Assembly: GCA_035534295.1 (NCBI GenBank)
Contig: DATLSE010000046.1
Span: 54,164 to 118,163, forward strand
DNA: 64,000 nucleotides
Source: DATKQJ01 sp035534295
GTDB lineage: Bacteria; Chloroflexota; Dormibacteria; Dormibacterales; Dormibacteraceae
Direction of reading: 5' to 3'
Each line of letters opens with the position of its first letter. Within the stretch, counting starts at the first letter, position 1. Positions 15,232 through 24,348 of this stretch are shown in pieces. The translations under genes and the position numbers were made by a program. The notes under the pieces are model-generated. The model searched no databases. It had not been told where the DNA came from and saw only the letters and a program-made list of their open reading frames with translations.

Positions 15232-17463
15232 TCAGCGCCGGGGCCGGCCCCCGCCACTGCGCCCGCCCCGGAAGCCGCCGGCGCGTTCCCTGGAGTCATC
15301 GGGCGCAGGCGTAGGCTCGCTCAGGGCCTGGGCCACCCGATCCTGGTCGATCGACTCCTCGATCGGCGCGCCCTGCGCGGTCAGCTCGTCGATGGCGGCC
15401 TGCCGGCTCAGGTTGAGACGGCTCTGAGCGTCGATCTCGACCGCCTTGACCACGATCTCGTCTCCGACGTTGACGATGTGCTCGACCCGCTCCACGCGGT
15501 GGTCGCTGAGCTTGGATATGTGGACCAGGCCGTCCTGGTTGGGCAGGACCTCGACGAAGGCCCCAAAGGGCATGATGCGGACCACCTTGCCGCGGTAGAT
15601 CCGGCCCACCTCGACCTCGTCGGTCAGGCCTCGGATCCAGTCGATGGCCTTGCGCGCGGCCTCCTGATCGGAGGCGGCCACAAAGACCTTGCCATCGTCC
15701 TGGATGTCGATCTGGGCGCCGGTCTCCTCCACGATCTTGCGAATCACCTTGCCCCCCGAGCCGATCACGTCGCGGATCTTGTCGGGATGGATCTGGATCG
15801 TGGTGATGCGCGGCGAGTAGGGGCTCATCTCGGTCCGCGGGCGCGGGATCACGGCCAGCATGGAGTCGAGGATCTGGAGCCTGGCCTCACGCGCCTGGTC
15901 CAGGGCCTCGGACATCATCTGCCGGGACAGACCCTTGATCTTGATGTCCATCTGCAGCGCCGTGATGCCCTCGCGGGTTCCGGCCACCTTGAAGTCCATG
16001 TCACCGAGCGCGTCCTCCACGCCCTGGATGTCGGTGAGGATGGCGTAGCGCCCCTCACGCGTCACCAGACCCATGGCGATGCCCGCCACCGGAGCCTTGA
16101 TCGGCACTCCCGCGTCCATCAGGGCCAGCGTCGACCCGCAGACCGACGCCATCGAGGTGGATCCGTTCGAGCTCAGGATCTCCGACACCAGGCGCATGGC
16201 GTAAGGCCATTCCACCAGGTCTGGAATCACCGGCAGCAGGGCCCGCTCGGCCAACGCTCCGTGCCCGATCTCGCGCCGTCCGGGCGAGCGCAGGGGCTTG
16301 GACTCGCCGGTCGAGTAGGGGGGCATGTTGTAGTGGTGCATGTAGCGCTTGGACTCTTCCAGGCCCAGCCCGTCGAGCTTCTGGGCGTCTCCGATCGTGC
16401 CCAGGGTGAGGATGGTCAGCGCCTGGGTCTGACCGCGCTTGAACATGCCCGAGCCGTGCGTGCGAGGCAGCACTCCGACCTGGACTGTGATCTCGCGGAT
16501 GTCCTTGGTGCCGCGTCCGTCGACGCGTACTCCCTCTTCGATCACGCGCTGGCGGACGCGGTCCTTGAGCTTCTTCTCGAACAGGGATCCGATGCTCGCC
16601 GACGAGTCCGGAAAGCGCTCGGCCAGAGCGGCTCGGAGTTCTTTTTTGAGCGCGCTCTGGGCGCTCTCGCGCTCCGCCTTGTCGGCTCCGTAGGCAACCT
16701 GGTCGAGCCGGCCGGCGAGCCATTCGTCCACCGCGGCGCGGAGCTCGGAGTCGTAGTCGGAGGCCACGAACTGGACCTTGGTCTTGCCTACCTGGGCCTG
16801 CAGGGCGTGAAGCGCCTCGCAGATCCGGCCGATGGCCTCGTGGGCGACCTCGAGCGCCTCGACCACGATCTGCTCGCTCACCCCCTTGGCTCCGGCCTCC
16901 ACCATCAGGATCGCCTCCTGAGTTCCGGCCACGACCAGATCAAGCTCGGAGCGGGCCATGTCGCCCATGCCCGGGTTGACCACCAGCTGGCCGTCGATGT
17001 AGCCCATGCGAACGGCGCCGATCGGCCCCTGGAAGGGGATGTCGGAGATGGACAGCGCGGCTGAGGCTCCGTTGATCGACAGGACGGCAGGATCGTTCTC
17101 CTGATCCACCGAGAGCACCGTGGACATGACCTGGACGTCGTTCTTGAAACCGTCTGGGAACAGCGGGCGGATGGGTCGGTCGGTCAGGCGCGAGGTCAGC
17201 GTGGCCTGCTCGGATGGCCGCCCCTCGCGCCGGATGAACCCGCCCGGGATCTTACCCGCGGCGTACATCTTCTCCTCGTAATCACAGGTCAGGGGGAAGA
17301 AGTCGATTCCCTCCCGCGGCTCCTTGGACATGAGGGCAGTGCAGAGCACGACGGTGTCGCCCTGACGGATGATGACCGCCCCGCTCGCCTGCTCGGCGAC
17401 CGTTCCGGTCTGAATGGTGATCTGCCTTCCGGCGATATCGAACGTCTTCGTGGTGACTTCCAC
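15232..17463 (-). CDS. pnp: Polyribonucleotide nucleotidyltransferase (PNPase)
   Basis: PNPase is a phosphorolytic 3'-5' exoribonuclease. The 743-aa product contains two RNase PH-like cores separated by an alpha-helical domain, the FFPLTCDYEEKMYAAGKIPGG substrate loop, a C-terminal KH domain (VIGSGGKVIRKI), and an S1 domain (VGRIYRGKVVRIMPFGAFVEV). It ends in a short Gly/Arg-rich tail (FRGGRSGGGRPRR), which could add RNA affinity. The start is GTG at 17463, with GGAGG seven bases upstream. It follows rpsO, the conserved bacterial order, with a stem-loop in the gap that may allow autoregulation. Confidence 0.97.
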   Translation of the reverse strand: MEVTTKTFDIAGRQITIQTGTVAEQASGAVIIRQGDTVVLCTALMSKEPREGIDFFPLTCDYEEKMYAAGKIPGGFIRREGRPSEQATLTSRLTDRPIRPLFPDGFKNDVQVMSTVLSVDQENDPAVLSINGASAALSISDIPFQGPIGAVRMGYIDGQLVVNPGMGDMARSELDLVVAGTQEAILMVEAGAKGVSEQIVVEALEVAHEAIGRICEALHALQAQVGKTKVQFVASDYDSELRAAVDEWLAGRLDQVAYGADKAERESAQSALKKELRAALAERFPDSSASIGSLFEKKLKDRVRQRVIEEGVRVDGRGTKDIREITVQVGVLPRTHGSGMFKRGQTQALTILTLGTIGDAQKLDGLGLEESKRYMHHYNMPPYSTGESKPLRSPGRREIGHGALAERALLPVIPDLVEWPYAMRLVSEILSSNGSTSMASVCGSTLALMDAGVPIKAPVAGIAMGLVTREGRYAILTDIQGVEDALGDMDFKVAGTREGITALQMDIKIKGLSRQMMSEALDQAREARLQILDSMLAVIPRPRTEMSPYSPRITTIQIHPDKIRDVIGSGGKVIRKIVEETGAQIDIQDDGKVFVAASDQEAARKAIDWIRGLTDEVEVGRIYRGKVVRIMPFGAFVEVLPNQDGLVHISKLSDHRVERVEHIVNVGDEIVVKAVEIDAQSRLNLSRQAAIDELTAQGAPIEESIDQDRVAQALSEPTPAPDDSRERAGGFRGGRSGGGRPRR

Positions 17464-17506
17464 GGCAATTCCTCCTACGAGGGGCCCAGGGTCCTAGCAG
17501 CTGCCC

Positions 17507-17523
17507 TTGAGGCGCAGCCTCAA
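17507..17523 (-). promoter_or_regulatory. Stem-loop in the rpsO-pnp leader
   Basis: On the minus strand TTGAGGC and GCCTCAA form a perfect 7-bp stem around a TGC loop, about 45 nt before the pnp start. There is no T tract, so it is unlikely to be a strong intrinsic terminator. In Escherichia coli an rpsO-pnp intergenic hairpin is cut by RNase III during PNPase autoregulation. An equivalent role here is inferred from position only. Confidence 0.45.
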
Positions 17524-17584
17524 TTCCAGTTGTTAGGGGCCTGAACCCCCACCTGAACCAGCGCGCCCCGAAGGACGCGGCACT

Positions 17585-17854
17585 CTACCGCCTGATCCCC
17601 AACCTTGCGATCAGAGCACGATAGCGCTCCACGTCGTTGCGGGATAGGTAGTTCAGCAGGCGCCGGCGCTTGCCCACCAAAAGGAGGAGGCCGCGGCGGG
17701 AGTGGTGATCCTTGGCGTGCGTCTTCAGGTGCTCGGTCAGCTGCCTGATCCGCTCGGAGAAGATCGCAACCTGAACTTCCGGCGACCCTGTGTCGGAGTC
17801 ATGGAGCCTGTGCTCCTTGACCAGCGATTCCTTGACTTCTGTATCGACTGCCAA
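17585..17854 (-). CDS. rpsO: 30S ribosomal protein S15
   Basis: S15 binds the central domain of 16S rRNA early in small-subunit assembly. At 89 aa it has the exact family length, with the signatures DTGSPEVQVAIFSERIRQLTEHL, HAKDHHSRRGLLLLVGKRRRLLNYL and the final helix VERYRALIARLGIRR. It directly precedes pnp, as in most bacteria. The 65 nt upstream separate it from the lipid-kinase gene and may hold a promoter, but none was clear. Confidence 0.98.
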   Translation of the reverse strand: MAVDTEVKESLVKEHRLHDSDTGSPEVQVAIFSERIRQLTEHLKTHAKDHHSRRGLLLLVGKRRRLLNYLSRNDVERYRALIARLGIRR

Positions 17855-17919
17855 ACTGAGGTCGAATTATACGCAAAGCGAACCGCCCGCCCCCACCCCC
17901 TCCCCGGGGGACCGGATTT

Positions 17920-18876
17920 TCAGGCGCGCAGGCTGGGGCTCACCTCGGGCTGGCAGCCGACCAGTTCGATCGCGGCCGGCACGACCTCAAAGCTCGCCGG
18001 CAGATAACCCGGCTGCTCTCCGTCGAGATCGATCAGCACCCGGCCGGCGCTACGCACCTCGACCCGCCGAGCACGCTGGTGGGAGATCTTGGGGCTCAGG
18101 CCGTCGAGGTGGGTCCCGGAGCGGATGCGGCGCAGGCCGCGCATATTCTCGACCAGGTTCACGTCTCCGATGACGATGACGTCGAGCAGGCCGTCGGCCC
18201 AATCTGCTCCGGGCGCCACCCGCATTCCGCCACCGTAGTACTGCCCATTGGCGATCACGACCTGCTGGCAGACCTGCTCCTGCTCCCGTCCATCGACCTC
18301 GATCCGCAGGCGCACATTTCGCCAACCGTAGAGGGCGCGGAGCGAAGCGAGGAGATAGGTCCAGGACCCCCGGGGCAGTCTTGGGCCCTCCGCGACCAGC
18401 CTGGTGACCTCCCCCCCGATCCCGGCGTCGGCGATGTTGAGGAAGTGCCGCGAGGTGGGACCGGCGGCGGTTTCGAACGTGGCCCGGCCCAGGTCGAGCG
18501 GCATCGTCTCCCCGGCCGCCAGGGCCTCCGCCGCTCGCTCCAGATCCGCGGGCACGCTGGCGCTGCGCCGGAAGTCGCCTCCAGTTCCCAGGGGCAGGAT
18601 GCCGAACCGCGTCGGCGACTCGATCCGGCCCCGGGAATCGAAGAATCCGTTGACGACCTCGTTCATGGTCCCATCGCCCCCCACCGCCACCACCATGGGG
18701 CGCTGGGCCCGGACCGCGGCCCGCGCCAGCTCGGTAGCGTGCCCGCGGTGGGTACTGAAGGCGACCTCGAAGCTGAGGCCCCCCTTGCGGATCCGAGCCT
18801 CCAGCTCGGGCCAGCGCCGCCCGCTCCGGCCCCCCGCGGCGGCTGGATTCAAGATCAGAAGCGGAGGCGGGCTCAA
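17920..18876 (-). CDS. Diacylglycerol/sphingosine-kinase-family lipid kinase
   Basis: The 318-aa product belongs to the DagK/YegS/LCB5 family of cytosolic lipid kinases. It shows LILNPAAAGGRSG at the N-terminus, the nucleotide-binding GGDGTMNEVVNGF, and LPLGTGGDFRRS, followed by the beta-rich C-terminal domain with NGQYYGGGMRVAPGADWADG. Diacylglycerol is a plausible substrate, but lipid specificity cannot be read from sequence. The start is TTG, overlapping the ribF stop as TTGA. It is inserted between ribF and rpsO, which are neighbours in Bacillus. Confidence 0.88.
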   Translation of the reverse strand: MSPPPLLILNPAAAGGRSGRRWPELEARIRKGGLSFEVAFSTHRGHATELARAAVRAQRPMVVAVGGDGTMNEVVNGFFDSRGRIESPTRFGILPLGTGGDFRRSASVPADLERAAEALAAGETMPLDLGRATFETAAGPTSRHFLNIADAGIGGEVTRLVAEGPRLPRGSWTYLLASLRALYGWRNVRLRIEVDGREQEQVCQQVVIANGQYYGGGMRVAPGADWADGLLDVIVIGDVNLVENMRGLRRIRSGTHLDGLSPKISHQRARRVEVRSAGRVLIDLDGEQPGYLPASFEVVPAAIELVGCQPEVSPSLRA

Positions 18877-19787
18877 CGGCGCTGGTCGGAGAGCAGCTGC
18901 CGCGTCGCGTCGACGTCGCGCGCGATGGCCTCGCTCAGGTCGGCCTCGCTGGCAAAACGCTCCTCGTCGCGGAGCCGGGCGACGAATCGGAGCTCCAAAT
19001 GCTCCTCGTAGAGCTCGCCCTCGAAATCGAGCAGGAAGGCCTCGACCCGCATCTCGGTGGCTTCAAAGGTGGGGCGGTAGCCGACGCTGATCGCGGCCAT
19101 GGTCTCCCCTCCCGGATGCACGGCGTAGCCGGCGTAGATGCCGCGCCCGGGAATCAGCTTGCCGGGAGGCAGCGCCAGGTTGACGGTCGGAAATCCCAGG
19201 CGGCGCCCGATCTGGTCGCCTCGGGCGACGACGCCGAGGAGGCGGAAGTGCCGCCCCAGGAGGCGCGCCGCCGCACCCATCTCGCCCACCGTGACCAGAC
19301 GCCGGACCTCCGAGCTGTGGATCTCGCGGCCCTGGATCATGGTGCCGTCCACGACCTCCACCCGCCGGCCCTGAGCCCGGGTCCATGCAATACCCGCGCT
19401 GCGATCGTGCCCGAAGTGAAAATCGGGCCCGACCACGAGCCGACCCAGGTTGCAGACGGCGTCGATCTGAGCCAGGAACTGTTCGGCGCTCTGGGCCGCG
19501 AACTCGCGCGTGAAGTTGATCACGAGCGCCTCCTCCACCCCCTGACGGGCGATGAGGTCCAGTTTCTCGTCCAGGGTGGTGATCTGCTGGGGACAGTTCC
19601 CGGGGTCGAGCACGCAGCGTGGATGGGGCTCGAAGGTGACCAGGGCGGCGCGCTCCGCGTTGGCCTTGGCGGAGCTGACCAGGGTCGCGAGCAGGCGCTG
19701 GTGGCCCAGGTGGACGCCGTCAAAGCTCCCCATGCTCAGCGCCACCGGGCCCAGTGGCTGCTGGGGCCAACCGAAGGTGATGTTCAC
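18873..19787 (-). CDS. ribF: Bifunctional riboflavin kinase / FAD synthetase
   Basis: RibF phosphorylates riboflavin to FMN and adenylylates FMN to FAD. The 304-aa product has an N-terminal nucleotidyltransferase domain with GSFDGVHLGHQRLL and VVGPDFHFGHDRSAG. The C-terminal flavokinase domain carries LGFPTVNLALPPGKLIPGRGIYAG and later FLLDFEGELYEEHLELRF. The start is GTG, overlapping the truB stop as GTGA. The truB-ribF pair is the usual downstream end of the nusA-infB operon. Confidence 0.96.
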   Translation of the reverse strand: MNITFGWPQQPLGPVALSMGSFDGVHLGHQRLLATLVSSAKANAERAALVTFEPHPRCVLDPGNCPQQITTLDEKLDLIARQGVEEALVINFTREFAAQSAEQFLAQIDAVCNLGRLVVGPDFHFGHDRSAGIAWTRAQGRRVEVVDGTMIQGREIHSSEVRRLVTVGEMGAAARLLGRHFRLLGVVARGDQIGRRLGFPTVNLALPPGKLIPGRGIYAGYAVHPGGETMAAISVGYRPTFEATEMRVEAFLLDFEGELYEEHLELRFVARLRDEERFASEADLSEAIARDVDATRQLLSDQRR

Positions 19788-20668
19788 CGCCCCAGGACTT
19801 TGTCCGGCACGAACAGGCGGCGCAGCGGGTCGGTATGGCCGATGGCGATCAGGCCCCCCTGTTCGTCGTGGGCGCGAACCGCGCCCGGGGCCGGTTCAGG
19901 CAGCACCCGGACGCTGCGTCCCTGCCGGATCTGCGCCTCCTGACCGGGTGCCAACTCGACCCGGGTCATGGGCGGCAGGATGATCTCGGCAGGCAGGAGG
20001 CGCGCCTCGAGCGCGGCCGCATCCGTGATCTCGTCGACCTCCACCGCGTTCTCTATACCCAGGGGTCCGTAGGCGGTGCGGACCAGACGCCCGAGATACC
20101 CCCCCACCCCCAGGGCCTGGCCCAGATCGCGGGCCAGAGAGCGCAGGTAGGTGCCGCTCCCACACACCACCCGCACCCGGGCGCGGGCCTGGGGACCGGC
20201 GGAGAACTCCAAGAGCTCGGCCCCATGGACTTCGACCTCGCGTGCCCGGGGCTGGGACTCCTCGCCCCGCCGGGCCCGGGCGTAGGAGCGCTCACCATCG
20301 ATCTTGACGGCCGAGAAGCGAGGCGGCTGCTGGCTGATCCGACCGACGAAGTGGGCCAATTCCGCCCGCACCTGCGCCGCGTCCAGGCGACTTGGATCGG
20401 CCACCGCCTCCATCTCCCCCTCGGCGTCGTCGGTGGCGGTGCGGAAGCCGAACATGACCTCGGCCTCGTAGGTCTTGGGTAGCTGATGGGCGAAATCGGC
20501 CAGTCGGGTGGCGGACTCGAAGAGCAGGGGTAGAACGCCGCTGGCCAGGGGATCCAGGGTGCCGGCGTGGCCGACGCGATGCGCCCCGCTCACCTGGCGC
20601 AGGCGCCGCACGACCCAGAACGAGGTCGCGCCGACCGGCTTATTTACGTTTAGGACGCCGGCGCGCAT
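19784..20668 (-). CDS. truB: tRNA pseudouridine-55 synthase
   Basis: TruB makes pseudouridine 55 in the T-loop of tRNAs. The product has NVNKPVGATSF at its start, the catalytic motif GHAGTLDPLASGVL with Asp39, FRTATDDAEGE, and GTYLRSLARDLG. A C-terminal PUA-like region follows (RVELAPGQEAQIRQGRSVRV). The ATG at 20668 gives the family N-terminus MRAGVLNVNKP; a longer frame to 20719 only reads through nrnA. It overlaps nrnA by 29 nt and ribF by 4 nt. Confidence 0.96.
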   Translation of the reverse strand: MRAGVLNVNKPVGATSFWVVRRLRQVSGAHRVGHAGTLDPLASGVLPLLFESATRLADFAHQLPKTYEAEVMFGFRTATDDAEGEMEAVADPSRLDAAQVRAELAHFVGRISQQPPRFSAVKIDGERSYARARRGEESQPRAREVEVHGAELLEFSAGPQARARVRVVCGSGTYLRSLARDLGQALGVGGYLGRLVRTAYGPLGIENAVEVDEITDAAALEARLLPAEIILPPMTRVELAPGQEAQIRQGRSVRVLPEPAPGAVRAHDEQGGLIAIGHTDPLRRLFVPDKVLGR

Positions 20669-21668
20669 TGTCTGCGATGGCCTCCATGGCAGCGTCTCGA
20701 ACCGCCTGCACGGCCTCATCCATGCTCAGCTCGACCTCGGCGCCGGCGGCGCGGTGGTGCCCACCGCCGCCGAACCGGGCACAGATGGCGGCCGCATCCA
20801 CGTCCTCTCGGGTGCGTACGCTGATCTTGGTCAGCCGCTCCCCGATCTCCTTGAACATGATCGCGGCGCGCAGTCCGACGATGCTGTTGAGGCTGTCGAT
20901 GATGCCCTCGGACTCGGCCATGACCGCTCCCGAATCGCGCAGCATCCGCTTGCTCACCTTGGCCCAGGCCAGTTGACCGTCCGCCTCCACCTGCATCCCG
21001 GCCAGGCTCAGGGCCTGCAGGCGCAGGGTCGTGAGCGGGCGCGACTTGTAGACCATGGTGGCTATCTCGCCCGGGTCTGCTCCCAGTTGGGCCAGCTGGG
21101 CGGCGTCGGCGAGGACGCGGGGGGTGGTGTTCTCGTGCCGGAAGCCGCCGGTATCGGTCATGAGCGCGACGTAGAGGTTGGTGGCCATCTCCGGAGTCAC
21201 TGGCCAGCCGAACTCGGTGAACAGCTCGAGGCACATCTGGCCCACGGCCGAGGCCGGTTCGCGAGTCACCCCTTCGGCGTCGATCAGGTTCAGATCCCCA
21301 AAGCGCGAGTTGGACGCGTGGTGGTCCAGATTGACGATGGTGGCGTGCGCGGCCACGTGGTGGGCCATGCTCCCCGTGCGCTCCATGTTGCCGGCGTCGA
21401 AGAACAGCACCAAGTTGGGCTCGGCGCCGGCGGGGGGAGCCTCGATCACGCGATCAAACCCGGGCAGCCAGGCGTAGAGCTCGGGCAGGGGCGGCGGAAT
21501 CAGCACGTAGACCTGCTTGCCCTGGCGCTCCAGGGCCTCGGCGAAGGCCAGGCTGCAACCCAGGGTGTCGCCGTCGGCGTCCTTGTGCCCCAGGATCAGC
21601 ACCTCCTGACTCTGCTCTAGAAGCCCGCGCAACTGATCGACCTCGGGCTGAAGCTCCTTGATGCTCAC
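20640..21668 (-). CDS. nrnA: DHH-family oligoribonuclease / pAp phosphatase (NrnA type)
   Basis: NrnA degrades nanoRNAs and dephosphorylates 3'-phosphoadenosine-5'-phosphate. The 342-aa product has a DHH domain with LGHKDADGDTLGCSLAFAEAL, DAGNMERTGSM and NLDHHASNSRFGD, plus a C-terminal DHHA1 domain with GGGHHRAAGAEVE. The product ends in a basic tail, RRRPKRK. The GTG start overlaps the rbfA stop as GTGA. The rbfA-nrnA-truB arrangement is common in Firmicutes and Actinobacteria. Confidence 0.93.
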   Translation of the reverse strand: MSIKELQPEVDQLRGLLEQSQEVLILGHKDADGDTLGCSLAFAEALERQGKQVYVLIPPPLPELYAWLPGFDRVIEAPPAGAEPNLVLFFDAGNMERTGSMAHHVAAHATIVNLDHHASNSRFGDLNLIDAEGVTREPASAVGQMCLELFTEFGWPVTPEMATNLYVALMTDTGGFRHENTTPRVLADAAQLAQLGADPGEIATMVYKSRPLTTLRLQALSLAGMQVEADGQLAWAKVSKRMLRDSGAVMAESEGIIDSLNSIVGLRAAIMFKEIGERLTKISVRTREDVDAAAICARFGGGGHHRAAGAEVELSMDEAVQAVRDAAMEAIADNARRRPKRK

Positions 21669-22030
21669 GGCTCGGCGCCCTCGTCGGGAGGCAGAACCTG
21701 GCGCAGGCGCTCGGAGATGCGAGCGGCGTATTCGATGCTGTGGTCGAGCTCGAATCGCAGCTCGGGCGAGCCCTTGAGGTTCTGCAGGCGGCGGCCCAAC
21801 TGGTGGCGAATCAGGCCCGAGGCGCTGCGCAAACCAGCCAGGCTCTCGCGCTGGGCCGTCTCGTCGCCGAGGACGCTGACGCCGATGCGGGCGCTGCGCA
21901 GATCGGGTGACATCTTGACCTCGGTCAGGCTCACGAATCCGATGCGCGGATCCTTGAGGTCACGCCGGATTATCTGCATGATCTCCTCGCGCACCTGAGC
22001 CCCCACCTGGTCGGTGCGGTGACCGCTCAT
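21665..22030 (-). CDS. rbfA: Ribosome-binding factor A
   Basis: RbfA is a KH-fold factor for late 30S subunit maturation and cold adaptation. The product of about 121 aa shows RTDQVGAQVREEIMQIIRRDLKDPR, FVSLTEVKMSPDLRSARIGVSVLG and the C-terminal PELRFELDHSIEYAARISERL. The ATG at 22030 gives the family N-terminus and lies eight bases after the infB stop. The frame extends to 22123, but only inside infB. Confidence 0.95.
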   Translation of the reverse strand: MSGHRTDQVGAQVREEIMQIIRRDLKDPRIGFVSLTEVKMSPDLRSARIGVSVLGDETAQRESLAGLRSASGLIRHQLGRRLQNLKGSPELRFELDHSIEYAARISERLRQVLPPDEGAEP

Positions 22031-22038
22031 GGCGAGGC

Positions 22039-24018
22039 TCAGATCTCCTCGCGCTCCAGGCGGTAGGTCTCCATCACGTCGCCCGGTTGAAAGTCGTCGA
22101 AGCCGTGCAGCCCGATGCCACACTCCTGGCCGGCCGACATCTCGCGGGCATCGTCCTTGAAGTGCTTGAGCGAGGAAATGCCGCCCTCGAAGATCTGCTC
22201 CTTGCCTCGCGAGAGCTTTACGTAGCCGCCCCGGGAGACTTTGCCCTCGGTCACCCGGCAGCCGGCGATCACGCCCTGGCGGGGGATGCGGATCGGCATC
22301 AAGATCTCCACCCGGCCCTCCAGCACCTGCCGGTAGGTGGGCTCGCGCAGCCCCTTGGCCGCCCGCTCCACATCCTCGGTCAGCTTGTAGATGACGTCGT
22401 AGTACCGCACCTCGACCTTCTCCCGTTCGGCCGCGCGCTCGGACGCTGGGTTGGGCTTTAAGTTGAAGCCGAGGATGATGGCGCTGGATACGCCGGCCAA
22501 GAGCACGTCGGACTCGTTCACCGCGCCCACGCCCTGGCCCACAACCTTGATCTGGACCACGGGGTCCTCGATCTTCTGGAGCGCGCCGACAACCGCCTCG
22601 AGGGCGCCCCCGGCGTCGGCCTTGACCACCAGATTGAGCTCTTTGACCTCTCCTTCCTTGGCCCTGCGCGCGATCTCGTCCAGGGTCAGGCGGGGTGCGA
22701 ACTCGCGCCCGGTCACCAGCGAGCGCAGCTCCTGGAGCTTGGTCAGCGCGATCTGGCGAGCGGCCTTCTCCGACCCCACGACCTGGAAGATGTCGCCCGC
22801 GTTGGGCACCTCGCTCAAACCGCTGACCACGACCGGGGTGGCGGGCGGGGCCACACTGACGACGGCGCCGCGATCGTCGTTGAGGGCACGGACCCGGCCG
22901 TAGATGTGGCCGCAGACGAAATAGTCACCCACCCGCAGGCTGCCGTTCTGGACCAGCACCGTGGCCACCGGACCGCGCCCGCGCTCGAGGTGGGCGTCGA
23001 CGATGGTGCCGATGGCGTGGCGATCCGGGTTGGCCTTGAGGTCGAGTATCTCGGTCGAAAGCACGATCGTGGTGAGCAGGTCGTCCAGTCCCTGGCCGGT
23101 CTTGGCCGAGACGTGCACGCACTCGTGCTCGCCCCCGTAGTGGCGCGTGATCAGGCCGTGCTCGGCCAGCTCGGCGTGGACGCGGTCGGCGTTGGCCCCC
23201 TCGCTGTCCATCTTGTTGATCGCGACCACGATCGGGACCTCGGCCGCACGCGCGTGCTGGATCGCCTCCACGGTCTGGGGCATGACGCCGTCGTCAGCGG
23301 CCACGACCAGGACGGCGACGTCGGTGACCGAGGCGCCGCGGGCGCGCATGGCGGTGAAGGCCTCGTGGCCGGGGGTGTCGACGAACACCACCTTGGCTCC
23401 ATCGGCGGTCTCGACCGAGTAGGCGCCGATGCGCTGGGTGATGCCACCGGCCTCGCCCGAGGCCACCTTGGTCTTGCGAATCGAGTCCAGGATGGAGGTC
23501 TTGCCGTGATCGACGTGGCCCAGTACGGTCACGATCGGCGGCCGAACTTTGAGCTTGGTCGGATCTTCCTGCAGGAGTGAGAAGAGCTGCTCGCGGGAGG
23601 TCGTGATGACCTGATCGCCCTCGCTCTCCACGCTCACGATGTCGTCCACCGCGATGGTCTCGACGGAGTAGCCGAAGTCGTCGGCCACGATCTCCGCCGT
23701 GCCGAAGTCGATGACCTGGTTGACGGTGGCCATGACGCCGCTCGCCATCAACTTTTTGATCACGTCGACCGGGCTCACGTGGAGCTTGTCGGCCAGGTCC
23801 TTGACCGTGACCACCGGAGCCAGCTGGATCTTGCGCTCACCGTTGGGCTGGACCCGTGCGGGCGCGGCCAGGGAACGCTTGAACTGGCCTCTGGCGGCCT
23901 CGATGGCACCCGGCGGCAGGGGAGCGGAGGGATTGCGCAGGAGCCGGTTCTGCTGCAGGAAATTAAGCAGTTCTTTGTGGTTGATGTTGAGTTCGCGCGC
24001 CAGCTCTTGGGCTTTCAT
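22039..24018 (-). CDS. infB: Translation initiation factor IF-2
   Basis: IF-2 is the GTPase that brings initiator tRNA to the ribosome. The 659-aa product has a short N-terminal helical IF2_N module (RELNINHKELLNFLQQNRLL), a second IF2_N-like domain, the G domain (GHVDHGKTSILD, DTPGHEAF, NKMD), and domains II-IV ending in GIGLHGFDDFQPGDVMETY. The long disordered N-terminal region of many high-GC bacteria is missing, so the protein is compact. It starts with ATG, 12 nt after ylxR. Confidence 0.97.
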   Translation of the reverse strand: MKAQELARELNINHKELLNFLQQNRLLRNPSAPLPPGAIEAARGQFKRSLAAPARVQPNGERKIQLAPVVTVKDLADKLHVSPVDVIKKLMASGVMATVNQVIDFGTAEIVADDFGYSVETIAVDDIVSVESEGDQVITTSREQLFSLLQEDPTKLKVRPPIVTVLGHVDHGKTSILDSIRKTKVASGEAGGITQRIGAYSVETADGAKVVFVDTPGHEAFTAMRARGASVTDVAVLVVAADDGVMPQTVEAIQHARAAEVPIVVAINKMDSEGANADRVHAELAEHGLITRHYGGEHECVHVSAKTGQGLDDLLTTIVLSTEILDLKANPDRHAIGTIVDAHLERGRGPVATVLVQNGSLRVGDYFVCGHIYGRVRALNDDRGAVVSVAPPATPVVVSGLSEVPNAGDIFQVVGSEKAARQIALTKLQELRSLVTGREFAPRLTLDEIARRAKEGEVKELNLVVKADAGGALEAVVGALQKIEDPVVQIKVVGQGVGAVNESDVLLAGVSSAIILGFNLKPNPASERAAEREKVEVRYYDVIYKLTEDVERAAKGLREPTYRQVLEGRVEILMPIRIPRQGVIAGCRVTEGKVSRGGYVKLSRGKEQIFEGGISSLKHFKDDAREMSAGQECGIGLHGFDDFQPGDVMETYRLEREEI

Positions 24019-24030
24019 GGGGATCCTTGA

Positions 24031-24348
24031 TTATGCGCCCGAGGGCGCCTTGGCTTCCGTCGGCTCCAGAGGCGGCGCCTGCGGGGCGCGGCCCAAGCCT
24101 TCCGTTGGGTCGAACAGGCTCGACTCCAGGTCGGGCCCGGGGTCTCCCCCCAGGGCACGTTTCAAAGCCCGGCGCCGGAGCGCGGCGCTGACACACACGG
24201 GGTCCCGATGCAGATAGGCGCCGCGCCCGGGAAGCCGAGCGGACAGGTCCACCTGGATCGAGCCCTGGGGGCCCAGCACCAGGCGCACCAGGTCAACTTT
24301 GAGCGCGCGCATCCGGCATCCGACGCAGGTCCGCTCGCTCTCAGGCAG
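24031..24348 (-). CDS. ylxR: YlxR-family RNA-binding protein
   Basis: YlxR (DUF448) is a small RNA-binding protein; in some bacteria it acts on RNase P. The core reads RTCVGCRMRALKVDLVRLV, then SARLPGRGAYLHRDPVC and LRRRALKRAL. The ATG at 24312 falls inside the motif and would remove the CxxC, so translation must start earlier. No ATG, GTG or TTG was found in the nearby upstream frame. CTG at 24346-24348, which overlaps the nusA end by eight bases, is the best candidate. The C-terminal 35 residues are acidic and Pro-rich. The L7Ae-like ylxQ gene that often follows is absent. Confidence 0.82.
   Translation of the reverse strand: MPESERTCVGCRMRALKVDLVRLVLGPQGSIQVDLSARLPGRGAYLHRDPVCVSAALRRRALKRALGGDPGPDLESSLFDPTEGLGRAPQAPPLEPTEAKAPSGA

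Noticed and set aside
15478..17064. Plus-strand open frame of 528 codons
   Set aside because: Antisense to pnp, with the same His/Gly/Asp-rich composition and no recognisable motif.
17430..17450. CGAACGTCTTCG within pnp as a LexA site
   Set aside because: The spacing and the right half-site do not fit CGAAC-N4-GTTCG, and it lies inside the coding sequence.
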